Of a stretch of 64,000 bases of DNA, positions 1 to 13,044 are shown piece after piece. The notes beneath the pieces were generated by a model. The model was not told the DNA's origin. It was given only the letters and a program-made list of their open reading frames with translations, and did not search any database. Numbering within the stretch: position 1 is the first letter of the stretch; every line of letters starts with the position of its first letter. Made by a program: the position numbers and the translations under genes. This DNA is from Colias croceus (Eukaryota > Arthropoda > Insecta > Lepidoptera > Pieridae): the NCBI RefSeq assembly GCF_905220415.1, contig NC_059556.1:9188501-9252500 (forward strand). The letters run 5' to 3'.

Positions 1-3000
1 TTTTTCTTGGATTTGGACTTTTTCTTTGGCTCTGGTTTCGGAGATTCCTCTTTTTCTTTCTTGGTTGTCAGTGTATTTAATTGTGTTTGTAAATGCGCGA
101 GACTTTGCCGCAGTTGAGCGCAGTTCGCTGCCATAGCATCAACCTGTAACAGTTATTAAGTATTGAGTCAATAAGTTAACTTTTTGATATTCTTACAGAC
201 ACTATAAAAGCAGGTACATATTCAAATTAATAATTATATAATGATTTTAGCTTTTTTAATTGTTGATAAGTAGCCAATGTCTCTAAGATCTTAACCTGAG
301 ACTAAAATTTCGCACGGTATACACTAATTTCATTGAAAGATGTACCTATAAATAGACGGAATTTCTCACTAGAATTTTTTGGATCATAATATATTAAGAG
401 AATCTATTATTTAATTGTTGACATCGATTATTACATCATATTGAACCTTTGCCAATAATCAACCTATAAAAACAGATCAACAGACATTTTATCAGTAAGG
501 ATATTACAATTTTTTTTTTATCAAACCGAAATATTACACATTTTATAATATTACCTTAGCATCATTAGCAGGCTGCGATGGTGCTATAACAGGAGGTGGG
601 GGTAACGCTGGTAGCGGCGGTCGCTCTATGTTGTGCTCCTTTAGCGTATTCAATAGCAGAGTACGCTCGCCCTACAAAAAGTTATGTAGCTGTAAGTTTG
701 TACAAAATCGTTGTATTCACGCGCGGCCTGTAGATAGAGAACATAGCGTACGGGATGTGGGTGGGTGGTTGGTAGTACTTTAATCAGTCGAAAAAAATTC
801 CAATTTTAGGAAGATTAGAAAAATGATTTTAACAATAGTTAAGGAAAGGAGAATGCCCATTTTTGGTACTGGTTTTTCTCATGCATCAAGACAACAATAC
901 TATTAAAAAAATCTCGGCAATTTAGAGGCCTTCTTACCATCGGAAAATATATTTTGAACAGGGAATGTTTTGTAAAATGTAATAAGACATGTAATTGTTT
1001 AGATCCGTTAATATTATAGATTTAGTGTCCATTACCGTTTACATTTTTGGTACAGGTTTTTCTCATGTATCAAGATAAAAATACTATTTAAAAAAATCTC
1101 GGCAATTTAGAGGCCTTCTTACTATCGGAAAATATATTTTGATCAGGGAATGTTTTGTAAAATCTAATAAGACATGTAATTGTTTAGATCCGTTACCATA
1201 GATTTAGTATCCATTACCGGTTACCACGGTAACCAAGCGGTAACTATTATGACATTTACTATGGTAAATAGCTAAATGTATTAATATCGATTATTGTTTT
1301 CATTGAATTACAAAAAAATCAATTAACATAAAATCACTCTGTAAGGTATTGTTTATACACTGTAGGTTGTTTTAACATAGATAGTGAAGTAAAATAATAT
1401 AAATATATATATATAAAAAAATATTATTATGACATAGCTTGGTAGGTAACCAGTTATTTCTTATTTGTTTCTTTCTTCGAATATGTAGTGAAAAAATGAT
1501 TCAAACAACAACAACAATATGTAAACCGAATAAAAACTCTATTGGCATTTTTTAAATATATATTTAGGTTTTCTTGAAATCCGTCCCGGAAGATTTCTGG
1601 TGCCTACCTGCACTAGCCGATGAACAGATAGACTTTGTCTGAAAGCATAAGCTCTACGTATAGATTAAAATATATGTTAAACGAAAAACAACCTTCAGAC
1701 GATAAAATACTACCTAAATCACACATAAACCTAACTAAATCGGGTTTATTTAAGTTTCGAGGTAAATTCACATTTTTCTCAATATCTTGAAAACCCCTGT
1801 TTTTATCACAAAAAAATCAATTGGTAAAAATCTTTTGAATATCGAAGAACCCTCCAAAACCACTCTGGCATTGACGCAACACTATACTGTGGGCCATACT
1901 TTCATGGGCATTCTCCTTTCGATTGACAGAAAAATTGCGATAAGTCAGGAAAAAATTCTATAAATCAGGAAAATTTCTCTAGGTCGAGAAAATTTCTATA
2001 AGCTGGAAAATTTCCATAAGAAAGGAAAATTTCTATAAACAAGGAAAATTTCTATACGTCAGGAAAATTTTTATACGTCAGGAAAATTTCTATACGTCAG
2101 GAAAATGTTTATAAGCCAGGAAAATTTCTATACGCCAGGAAAATTTCTATACGTCCGGAAAATTTGTATAAGTCAGGAAAAATTATATATGCCAGGAAGA
2201 TTTCTTTACGTCAGGAAAAATTCTATAAGCCAGGAAAATTTCTATACGTGAGGAAAATTTCTCTTTGCCGCAAAAATTTCTAAGCTGGAAAATTTCCATA
2301 AGAAAGGAAAATTTCTATAAACAAGGAAAATTTCTATACGTCAGGAAAATTTTTATACGTCAGGAAAATTTCTATACGTCAGAAAAATGTTTATAAGCCA
2401 GGAAAATTTCTATACGCCAGGAAAATTTCTATAAGCCAGGAAAATTTATATACGTCAAGAAAATTTATATAGATAAGGAAAGTTTGTACAAGTGAGGAAA
2501 ATGTTTATAAGCCAGGAAAATTTCTATACGCCAGGAAAATTTCGATAAAACAGGAAAATTTCTATACGCAAAGAAAAATCCATAAGTCGGGAAAATTATG
2601 ATAAGTCAGGAAAAAATTTTATAAGTCAGGAAAATTTCCATAAGTCTGGAAAATTTCTATAAGCTGGAAAATTTCCCTAAGAAAGTAAAATTTCTATAAG
2701 CAAGGAAAATTTTATACGTGAGGAAAATTTATATAAGCCAGGAAAATTTCTATCCGTCAGGAAAACTTCTATACGTCAGGAAAATTTCTATGCGTCGCGA
2801 AAATTTCTATACGTCAGGAAAAATTTCTATAAGTCGGGAAAATTTCCATAAGACGGGAAAATTTCTATAAGAAAGGAAAATTTCTAAAAGTCCGGAAAAT
2901 TTCTATACGTCAGGAAAAATTCCATAAGTCGGGAAAATTTCTATACGTCAGGAAAAATTCTATAAGCCAGGAAAATTTTTATACGTCAGGAAAACTTCTA

Positions 3001-6000
3001 TGCGTCGGGAAAATTTCTATAAGCCAGCAAAATTTCTATGCGTCGGGAAAATTTCTATAAGCCTGGAAAATTTCTATACGTCCGGAAAATTTGTTTAAGT
3101 CAGGAAAAATTATATATGCCAGGAAGATTTCTTTACGTCAGGAAAAATTCTATAAGCCAGGAAAATTTCTATACGTGAGGAAAATTTCTCTTTGCCGCAA
3201 AAATTTCTATAAGTCAGGAAAATTTCTCTTTGTGGGGAAAATTTCTATAAGTCAGGAAAATTTCGATAAGTCAATAAAAATAATATTATAGATAAATTAT
3301 GATAAAATACGTATTTAAGGCGATAGAAACGATTCAACTATAAATTTATTTTTAAACATGGTATGTATAATAAATAACCTTATATTTCGTGTTTCTCAGA
3401 AATAATTCAGAAGAGAATTTAATAAAACGGTTCCGTGAGATGGGAGAGGATACGGAAGATTCCTCTAAGCCGTTGTTATTTATATTGTGAAGTTAATATT
3501 ATTATTTATTTAATTAAGTATTTAATTTGATAGATAAATTAAAAAATTTAATCAGAGAGATAATGTAAAAAGAAAATTTGAAATATGTGTTTGCCATATA
3601 ATTTTTCATAAACTATAATGCAAAAGCAGTAGTGTATTATACTTTTCCCCATACATCCAGATGCAGTTGAATGAATTTTTTTCTATCACAAACAATCATC
3701 GATTTTAAATACAAAGATGTAATATTAGTTAGTCACTTTTAGTGTCATATAATATTATGTTTTACCGTTACCATTATCGATTAATTTACTAGTACTTGGC
3801 TGTAAAAAATACTCCAATATATTTAATTTTCATTCAAAAACAATCCACTCAAACACACATATTTTATAGTTATCCCATTGAGCCCCTAGCGGCCCGATCA
3901 GTCCACGACATAATAGATTTTCTATTGTGTCTGTGATTCCGGGGGCTGAGTTATTAAAAAAACTCAGACGATATAGAATTTGAAAGCCTTTTCATATAAG
4001 AATCAAGGCGTCAAATCTCCAGCTCACCTGCAAAGTCCGGCACAAGCTCTGCATCTGCTGCAGCTGCCTATTGGTAGCGGCTGCTCGTTCCTCACCGGCT
4101 TGTCTCTCACCACACATGTCGAGGAGGGCAGTTTGGGACGTCTCCCACTTGCTCTTCCACGATAGAGATTCCTTTTCCAGCTTTTGGATCTTCTTTGACA
4201 TCTGTGTTGTATTTTTTTATGTGCAATACTATTTGTTTCGTAATCCATACTAATATTATAAATGCGAAAGCAACTCTACTGAACTACTGAACCAATTTAT
4301 CCCGGAAATCCCACGGGAACGGGAACTATACGGGTTTTTCTTAGTCTGCGCGGGCAATGCCGCGGGTGGAAAGCTAGTATTATATAATTTAACTAGCTGC
4401 TTAACATGGCAAATTGTTCACCTGATCATCAATTAGATTGGTTAGTAGTGTTTTTTTTTTTAATTGAAAGATTAACTATAGGTACATGATACTCTACTTG
4501 ATATTTACCAAAAAATCTATGTTAACGAAATCAATATTCACGCATAGATTGCCTATATCATACAGATATTAATTACCTTTCTGTTTAAAACAAAGTTTAA
4601 AAGTTTAAATTTAAAAGTAATATACTCAATGTTGTGACTTGTGACTCAGTATTAATTTTTGCAGGTTTATAGATCGCAGAATTCTCAAAATAAATTACAA
4701 TAAATTACCTTCTCCATCTGTTCCTTGAAACCGCCAAACACCTGGTTACTCTTAACCAGTGCATTCTGGAACTCGTCATATTTATCCGTGTACACAGCCA
4801 GCTGGCCCTTCAGTGCTGTCTCCGTGCCCTGCAGCTCCATGATCTTCGACCTGTACTGCGCTAGGGTCATCTTCATCTGTTCAGCTTCAGCAAGCAGCCG
4901 TTCCTTCTCCGCTTGATGCTCGAGAGCTGCCTTTTGCAGCTTCGCGTCTGATAGTTGAGATTCTAGCGCCATTTGTTTTGCCATTTTGTCAACCTGTATT
5001 TGGTTTGAAATTATAAGGTTTTATCATATTTTGTTAGAAATAATTGGTGTGAAAATAAAATATTTTAATTGTTTGTTTGATTATAACCTGTTTAAAAAAA
5101 ATATAACATTTAAGAATTATATTCGATTGTCATAATTTAGCTTGTAATATTATACCATTGCAAACATGATACTGCTTGAGAAACATGGTATCATTGTATC
5201 ATGTTCCTCACGAATAGCAAAATTTGAATTGAATCCTCTCGAAAACATATAAAAATTTACCCATTGAAAAGACAATCATTGCAAAAACTACTAATAACAC
5301 AAAAAAGAGCAGTGTCCCGAGCACATGTGTAACAAGTAAAACTTCATTGGCAAGATTCAAATACCAAGCCTTACTTGGTATTGCCATGACGCGATCTTGA
5401 AATTATACTCTCAACGCGCATAAAGAAGTTTCACTTCATGGTTTAACAAGTATACATAATTCAGAAACCAACCTGTTGCTCCCTCAACTGATACTGCTGC
5501 ACGACACTCTTAAACTTCTCTGTCATACTGATATTATCATCTCTAAGTTTAGCATTTTTCTCATTATTTTGTTGCAATAGCGCTGTGATCTCTGTCAATG
5601 TATTTTGAAACTTTGCCTGCGTTTCTTTACGACGTTCTTCCTCCTCGCGTATTTTGAGCAGTGATTCTTCCTAGAATGTAGTATTGAGTACATAAAGTAT
5701 TAGTGAATACAAGATAAAGATTTTAGTAATTTGTTATAGGAATAGCACATTGCAATGCTCACTCATATAACTTCAACTGCATAGATGTTGTTTTTCTTTT
5801 TTAACTAAATGTATATTAACGGATGATTTGAAGGAAATCTAAAACCAGTGGTATTTTCTATGATGTTTATGAGATTTTAAACATCCTATGCGAACATACA
5901 CACATAAACATGTCATTACAATTACTTGCTATACATATATAGATACCACAAGACAAAATTAAAATAGTATAAATGTGCCAAAAGACACAGGCGGTTAGGT

Positions 6001-7290
6001 CTGCCTGGTTTTTTACAGAAAAAGGAAGCTGTTATAACATATACTTTATTAAAAAAGCCTTCATTTAGAAGCTCTTTTTAATCATCAAATTACAAAGAAA
6101 TTTCTCAACATTTTGAAAAGAAGCTTCTTCGTTACAATATAATTCACTGAAAAGTGTTTCAAATTGGTTGAGATGGTTGTATTCACAACCATCTCAATAG
6201 ATGGCACGTGGGGTGTCCCTTAGACACTGAACTGAAATTGAATGCCATAAAACCAAAAATATCAATTTCAAAGAAGCTACTACAGAGAAGAGCTAGCATA
6301 ATTTTACACTGTTTAAATTGTATTTGCATTCTGTTACAAGTAAAATCATAAATGTATGTGACGAAATAAAAATGTATTTTACTTTCAAAATGAAATAGAA
6401 CATACCTTAATAGCTTTATTATGTTTCTGTAACTCTCGGCACAGATTCTCCAGCTTCGATTTAACCAAAATTGTCTTATTATACTCATGTTGCAACTGTT
6501 CTTTCTCTTTTAACAACAAAGAATACCGTTTATCTGACTGTTTGATATAAAACTGTAGTTTTTTATTCTCATCTGCGGTTTGAACATATTTTTTACACAC
6601 TTGTGCTAGTTTCTCATCAGGGGATGATATAGAATTGAGCGATTTCATGAACTGTTCAACATTTTTATCGTCACGACTGAGGCGGTCCTCTTTTTTGTTC
6701 TTTTTCGGTACTTCTTGGGGTGGTGGAGGCTTTTCCTGTAATGGATTTGAAAATTGGCCAATTATGGTTTGTATTGAAAAATATTTAAAACGTAGGCTAA
6801 AATATTAACCTTTAATGATTACAAGATAAGTCATAAAAAGAAAACAGAAAGCTTCAACAAGTATATCCTTTCATATTATTTGAATTAAAAAATCTTGCAG
6901 ACTGTGATAGGGTGTTTTCATATTTTTACCCGTATATAAGACTACCATGAGGAAATGTGCCATGGAATAAAAATAACGTAAACACTGTTTTGGCATTGTG
7001 CCAATTCCAGTAATTTTTGGATAGAGGTTAGTTTTATAGAAAAAAATAATGATATCGTTATATTAAGCCGTAAACCTCCTAAGCCAACATGTTTTTTTCT
7101 TAAAAACATATATTATTTCAATTCCTTCATAAAAAATAGCCAAAATTTATATGAAATTGGAAACCGACATTTGATAGGTTTTTATTCTATTTATAATACG
7201 AAGTATTATTTCCCATAAACTTACTTTTGTATCATTCTCTTGTATCGGTTTTTCTGTATTCTCCTTACTTACTTCCTCTGCAACTTCCAT
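1..7290 (-). CDS. TXLN: Taxilin family coiled-coil protein (3' end beyond window)
   Basis: Seven coding exons read leftwards: 7290-7225, 6735-6406, 5670-5473, 4993-4709, 4201-4028, 671-555 and 143 to below 1. All joins have GT-AG sites and keep one frame, giving about 438 residues before the edge. The motif KLENLCRELQKHNK (exon 2) is the taxilin family signature; residues from about 50 to 350 are Glu/Lys/Gln-rich heptads, i.e. a long coiled coil. The start at 7290 opens an acidic N-terminus (MEVAEEVSKENTEKP), followed by a Pro-rich stretch; exon 6 is Pro-rich and the last visible exon becomes Lys-rich (EPKKKSKSKK), as near a taxilin C-terminus. In vertebrates taxilins bind syntaxins and act in vesicle traffic, and also bind the nascent polypeptide-associated complex; this role is inferred from family. 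Vertebrate taxilins are about 530-680 residues, so a modest part is missing. Paralogue (alpha, beta or gamma) cannot be assigned. Confidence 0.9.
844..1920. mobile_element. Possible non-autonomous element with 17-bp inverted ends and a 184-bp internal duplication
   Basis: GAAAGGAGAATGCCCAT at 844-860 recurs as an exact reverse complement at 1904-1920. Just inside the left end a segment of about 183 bp (860-1042) is repeated in tandem at 1043-1226 with about 90% identity. No target duplication is obvious and no coding sequence lies inside. It sits in a taxilin intron, directly beside the minisatellite. It could be a defective DNA transposon or just two unrelated repeats with matching flanks. 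Confidence 0.45.
1925..3285. repeat. Minisatellite, 19-bp unit, about 70 copies
   Basis: The unit GGAAAATTTCTATAAGYCA is repeated head to tail for about 1.36 kb with one- or two-base variation. Multi-unit blocks are duplicated: 1999-2150 recurs at 2281-2432, and 2151-2281 recurs at 3078-3208, each with about one mismatch. This points to unequal crossing over or replication slippage. It lies inside taxilin intron 5. Open frames across it are by-products of the repeat. Confidence 0.95.
4244..4377 (+). mobile_element. Helitron-like non-autonomous element, family A, internally deleted
   Basis: Begins TCCATACTAATATTATAAAT after an A, ends with a GC-rich stretch then CTAG before a T. Compared with the copy at 41982-42199 the middle is deleted. 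It lies in the taxilin intron between exons at 4201 and 4709. Confidence 0.7.
5306..5440 (-). repeat. GTGAAACTTC foldback repeat, copy 1
   Basis: One of six copies in the window (others near 20728, 34036, 49011, 52200, 53144). Ends carry the imperfect palindrome GAAGTGAAACTTCTTT and its reverse complement; the core includes CGCGTTGAGAGTAAAATTT, and one flank carries a GTGTGCTCGGCACAC-type palindrome. This copy is diverged. No coding capacity. Class unknown; MITE-like. Confidence 0.75.
6168..6197. other. Perfect 13-bp hairpin in a taxilin intron
   Basis: TTGAGATGGTTGT and its exact reverse complement are separated by ATTC. It lies in the intron between exons 2 and 3 of taxilin. Too short for a typical insect microRNA precursor; it may be a remnant of a foldback element. 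Confidence 0.6.
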
Positions 7291-8540
7291 TTTTATATAG
7301 TTTTAATATAATTCTCGTTTAATTCTAACTTGAAGTTTAACGTTATCACCAAACAACGAAAAATATACCTCACAGATATACCTGTAGGAATGTGCTAAAA
7401 ATAGTGTCAATTCGAAATAGTATCGATTTAAAGAAAGATACAGAAATCGATTATATTTTTAAGTTGTTATTCACGTTCTTTTCACGTGAGTTGTATTCAA
7501 ATCTTTTATCTTTTATTTAATAAAAACCCTGGCGCTACTTTTTCTTACATTTTACATTAGAAAAATAATTTCAAAGAAACATTACTTTTCGTCTTCGTTC
7601 ATAGATTTTCAATTAAATTAAAAAATATAAGTATTTAATCTATTGATAATTTATTGACTGTTATTTGCATTTTTGCATATAGCTTATGCAATTTTTTAAT
7701 CAATGTTCTCATCACACATATGAATAGCACCTACTTGCTCTGTGGAATAAAAGAGAATTTAATCGATATATAGTACTTCACTAGTTTTCGTTCAGAAATT
7801 AAAAAAATCGGTATCGGTATCATCGTCTATAAACAACATCTAGAAACACAAAAAATGTAGGCTTAGATAACGGCAAACTATTATTTAATTGTTTTAGTTT
7901 ATTAGAGACATAATAGGAAAAATACTGCGTAATTTATTTATGTAAAAAGATTAAATCTGCATTTAACTGGTTTTTTGCAGATATTACTCATGCGTTGCCA
8001 GTAAAATAATTTACCATTATTTAGGTTAAATCTAGAAAATGACATACTCCTAATTAGTTTATCAATTCGTCTAATAAAAATACTTTAATTATTATATTAC
8101 AGACAATATAAATCAACCTGAATTTAAAATATTATATTAAATAATAAAATTAAAAAATTGCTTGTGCACAACTGCTTCCTGCGCGATATTATAAATTATA
8201 ATATGCTTAATGTGAGCTAGATTTCACGTTTGAGTTGCGGTCATTCAAACATGTGGATTACCATCTGAAAAATGTCTCTTAAAATAGTTAAATGAAATAA
8301 TGATGGATTTCGTTCAGCATAAAATCATTAATCGGGCTGTATTAGAATTATTTGGTTTTATAATTCTTTGATTACGGGCATTTCAAGTCGCTATTTAAAC
8401 TATTTTTATATACTGATATTTTTGATATTCTATAATAGTAAAAAACTTAGTAAAAAATCATTATTGTGCACTAGAATATTATGGACCATTGCAGTTTAAA
8501 TTCATAACACTTGCAACACTCTAACGTCAAATGTCAATGT
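7291..8540. other. Spacer between divergent taxilin and Jupiter transcription units
   Basis: AT-rich, no open frame of note and no clear repeat. It should hold the taxilin promoter (just right of 7290) and the upstream part of the Jupiter promoter. No TATA box stands out. Confidence 0.5.
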
Positions 8541-8607
8541 CCGTCAGCCGTCCCTTTTCAGCATCAATTCAATTTCATTCTATTGAAAAGAAGGTGATCG
8601 TTTGCAG
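8541..8607 (+). other. Probable 5' untranslated first exon of the Jupiter gene
   Basis: A less AT-rich stretch (CCGTCAGCCGTCCC near 8542) ends in a strong donor, GCAG then GTGAGTAATG, at 8607/8608. No acceptor precedes it, so it looks like a first exon. The next plus-strand acceptor with coding sequence is at 20992. Linking the two is inference; transcript data are absent. The 5' boundary is approximate. Confidence 0.4.
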
Positions 8608-9314
8608 GTGAGTAATGTTTTTTCTTGTGTTAAAATACGTTGTTACTTTAAAAAGTGTGTCTACCAACTGTTAAAACATATATAAGTGTTTACTAAACAA
8701 TATTTAACGGATACGATAGTTGATAATGTGGTATATCGCGAATTTGCCGGCCGGAAAGCATCTGTTAAGGCCGTTATTTTTCAAGACTTGAGGTCAATGA
8801 GCTCCGCTACTCTAGCGTTAGTATGGGCGTTTTAGCATATTTGCAAAGATAAATTGCATTATATCAAAGTTTTCTTGCTCATGTTCACCGTTAGATATGA
8901 ATACCGCAGCGATGAGCTGGTCGCTGTCAAAATATAGTTACGCTAACTCTGGCTTTCCCCGTTCTTTGTTAAAACTCTTTGTCCTTCCGTTAGTTATTAC
9001 CGCATGAATAATTTACACGATATTACTAAAAACTGTATTTATTTACTATTTTCAATGCATGTTTGATAAGGTTGCCAAAATTATTCACGTTACTAATTAT
9101 CTTATCCGTTTCTTGTGATTTCCTTGCACATTAATTTCATATTGTTGTCATGATAATGTTATGACAGGATTTGTGTGAAAATTTCGGTGATTTCATCGAT
9201 TGAGCATATCTTATCACTATTTCTTTAATGTTATTGCCTAAGGTTATTGCCCTACATGGAAAATTACTTTCTTTAATTCTATAGAAATTTTAATCATATT
9301 AGCGTTATAGTAAA

Positions 9315-9501
9315 CTAGCGGTCCGCCCCGGCTTCGCCCGTGGTACATATTTTGCAATAAAAAGTAGCCTATGTCCTTTCTCGGGTATCAAAATATCCCC
9401 ATACCAAATTTCATGCTTATTGGTTTAGTAGTTTAGGCGTGATGGAGTAACAGACAGACAGACAGACAGAGTTACTTTCGCATTTATAATATTAGTATGG
9501 A
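9315..9501 (-). mobile_element. Helitron-like element, family A
   Basis: Read on the minus strand it starts TCCATACTAATATTATAAAT after an A, holds a short GTCT microsatellite near its 5' end, and ends GGGGCGGACCGCTAG before a T. The 187-bp copy is full length at both ends. Confidence 0.75.
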
Positions 9502-9754
9502 TTGCAATATGATTCATAATTTAGTCATAAGATATAGATTATGTTGTTTACACATTCTTTTTATTAGTTTATCTGGTAAACTATTTGTGAAAAAATAAAT
9601 GAGTAATGTAATTTAAATCTTATTTAATTAACGGGTACAGATTCCAAGCTGTGGTTGGTAGATCAGTGCTTATTCATAGTCCAGCTTCATTAATTTGCAA
9701 AAAAATATTTTCTATAGCATAATAAAAAATAAAAATAAAGAAAGAACATGTCTT

Positions 9755-9871
9755 AAGCCTTGTTTCCACTTGAGCATGCTCAGGCGAATGAGCGGCTCAT
9801 TTGGCCGAGCCGCTCAAGTGGAGACGTCTGAGCACGCGCGGCCCGAGCATGCTCAAGTGGAAACAAGGCTT
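9755..9871. mobile_element. Compact MITE with perfect 27-bp inverted ends
   Basis: AAGCCTTGTTTCCACTTGAG begins an arm of 27 bp that recurs as an exact reverse complement at the other end. A second nested inverted repeat, GAGCGGCT and AGCCGCTC, lies within. The total is only 117 bp, and GC content is high against the surroundings. Flanks read CTTAAG on the left and CTTTAA on the right, so a TTAA-type target is possible but not exact. Confidence 0.75.
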
Positions 9872-9915
9872 TAAATTTTCATGCACATTGAACGGAGCTT
9901 ACCTTTTATTTTGTA

Positions 9916-10094
9916 CTAACGATCCGCCCCGGCTTCGCCCGTGGTTCATATTTCGCAATAAAAGGTAGCCTATGTTTTTTCGCAGAGAGTAAAGATTGTC
10001 TGTGCCAAATTTCATCAAAATCGGTTGAGAGGTTTAAGCGGGAAAGCTTAACAGACAGACAGAGTTACTTTCGAGTTATAATATATGTAAGGAT
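9916..10094 (-). mobile_element. Helitron-like element, diverged
   Basis: Shares the CCGCCCCGGCTTCGCCCGTG end and the ACAGACAGAGTTACTTTCG end of family A, but the terminal CTAG is changed and the middle has many differences. Confidence 0.6.
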
Positions 10095-13044
10095 TCTCTC
10101 AAGTTATATTTGTTGAATTGTAAGATAAAAATAAAATATTATTCAAATTCAAAGTATCACAAGCAATAACAAATTAACTTTTTAATCTTGACGAAGACAT
10201 AATGATTTAAAAATTTTATTTCCTTTGTTTTACATTATGGTATAAATGAAACAAATTAATAATAACTATGTGTTTTAAACATCTGGATAATAATAAATCG
10301 CGTTTAAAATCTGTTAAAAATAATATAAACACTAAGTATTTTGTTTGAAGTAACGCTATCAAATACTAACATAATTTCAATTCATATATTTCTAACTTGA
10401 GCACTATATTTAAGTTAATGTTACACTTGATTTATTTCTTCTTCACTTAACTATAATAAAACACACTCCTCAAACCCTTTGCTCTGAAGTTTGGGTTATT
10501 TTTAGTTCTAACAATGTTAAAAGATTTATAGCGATGCTTGTAAAAAGCTTTTTGTATACAGTTCATTTTTGGCTTTTTAGTTGACTTATAAACATTTTTT
10601 TTTTCTATATGTACTTATGGAGAAATCATATTGTAAAGCATATGTAACTATATCATATTGTAACTTTTTGCAATTCTTCTTGTGACATATATTTTTAAAA
10701 CATAAGAATCAAGCGAAGATTGAACCGGTACTTACTAGGGAAGCGCGTACCATCTTAGACCGCATCTTAGCTTTCCATCAGGCGAGATTGTGGTCAAGCA
10801 CTTCTAAATAAAATTATAATAGGAACTTGATATTAAAAAAACATATACTAACAGACCCTTAAACAGACCTGATAAACAGAGGAGAAATTTTTACAATTGA
10901 GATATTACACATCCCATTTGATATTTTAAACTTATCATTTTAGTATGACAACAGGCAGCAAACTTAAAATCACACCCTATATATGCCTATAATTTTTATC
11001 AAAATGCAACAAATTGTAGACTAACAAGTCTATTGCAATAAATGGAGGCGTAACGACATTTGCAATATTCATAGAAGCAACAATCACACAAATTACCATT
11101 GAGACAATAGACAATATATATGTTAAGCCAAAAACGGTAATCCTCTACCATTTATGGTGTGATTGCAGATCGATTCAATGTGTTTCCTAGGCTGCGGTTT
11201 GCAAAACCAGTAAGCTGATATGTATTGCATTATTCGGTATTTACTTGCAGTCCCGGATTATTCGTAAACGAAATACGGTCCTGCAGGCACCCCATGTAAT
11301 CGTGAAACTTTCAGGGCCCCAAAGACACGTAATCCTTTTTGAAACTAAATGGATTATGGTTGTCTACTCGTACGTAGTTATTTAAATGTTTCTATCTAGA
11401 TACTAATATAATTACTGTGACTGTTATTTACATACATAGGTATATGCCATATGATACGTAAACGGGTTAATTAAATTGTTTAGGATAAACATATTCTGGT
11501 GGTAGGTCCACCACTGAGAATGTAGAACAGGCTACATATTTCTATGTATTTTATGTATGATAGTTGTACATATTTCTTTGTATGTTCACATATTTCGTTA
11601 AAAGTTACCACCGAAAACATTGCGTAACGTTTTGTTTTCCAAAAAAGGCAAGACGTCCAAAAGTAGAACTTTATAGCTTTGCCCTAATCCGGCCCTGTCA
11701 AAATGGGGTCCATGTATGGTTTCACATGACTAATGAGTAATAGGGGATGATTAGCATGTATGCTCCAGGGGTTTTTCCTGTAATTAGCGGTCGTGTCATC
11801 GGGGTTTTTTCTGGCTAGCCGAAGGGTTGTTAATGATAAATCAATACACGTAAATTATGTACACATCCATGTCTGACTGTGATTCATAACTATACGTCAC
11901 GGGAAAGTTGTTAGAGTCGTATCATAGAAGATAAAGACATCGCCATCAAATTTTGTGGCTTCCTTATTAAGCTAGATTGTGAAATAATGTCCCGAAGGAA
12001 GCTTCACCTCACATAGGTATTCAAATAACCATGCCTAAAAATACCCAATGACTTTTTAGCTATTTGAGTCGCGTCGTGTGACGAATATAGTATAACATGT
12101 ATTTCATATGATGAGGATGCTTCTACTGTAGATTGTTTCTGGAGCATTGCACATAGTCCATGAAGTAAAACAATTAAACAACCTATTTTCTTGTATCTAA
12201 AATCTTGCTAACATAAGCACTGCTCATTTTATTCAGTACCAAGTTATATGCGTATCCGAGTAGGCTTATCTCCACCTAACATCGAGGTCAATAGCCATAA
12301 AGTGCCAAAATATAGCGAGATACCGTCTCAGTCTCGACTTGAAGGAAAACAAAACACTTTCGCATGTCCCGTTATTAATTTACGTTCACTTGTAAATCCG
12401 TTTTGTTTTTATTACTATATTAGTCGGCAGTAATCGCTCATGCAGTTGCCTGGGAGAGATCACTTTGATGCGATAGGGCTGCGTTTCATACGATCTTATA
12501 TTCTATGTTGTTGTTTTCTTGCCTTGTACGTACGCGTATTTTTGTGAAGAGATGAATTTGTCGGTAGTTATCTATATCTATAGAATCAAATGAATTTGAA
12601 CATTCTTTAACCAGTAGAAATTCCATTATTCTTGTCAGACGATTATGTATATATATATTTTATTAGATTTTAATTAAATTTGTAAGAAACGGGGCGTCTA
12701 TAAAAATTATAAGATAGAGTCAATCATTATCCGACTACAAATGGCTACTTGAAACATAAGTAGATAAAATAAAGATATTATATAGGAAGTGCAATGTACT
12801 CTCAAGGTTCGTAATTATTTTCTACTCGTAAGCACCACTCGACTGGCATCCATACTAGATCTGACTAGGTCAATTAACATTACAACGATGCCAGATAACT
12901 TCCCTTTATAGAACTACATGCCCATATTAATGTACAATACTTAAACTTAACATTTTAAAATATATGATGAATTGAAAAGGCCATATAAACAAATTTATAG
13001 TATGTACTAGCTTGCCGCGCGCGGCTTTTATTCATATATTAAAA

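Noticed and set aside
1925..3285. Regularly spaced repeats that could suggest a CRISPR array
   Set aside because: Units are contiguous with no spacers, and the genome is animal.
3091..3291. Open frame with repeated Lys/Phe/Tyr pattern
   Set aside because: It is a translation of the 19-bp minisatellite; the repetition is in the DNA unit, not in a protein.
12248..12433. 61-codon frame
   Set aside because: No splice, start or family evidence; random frame in an intron.
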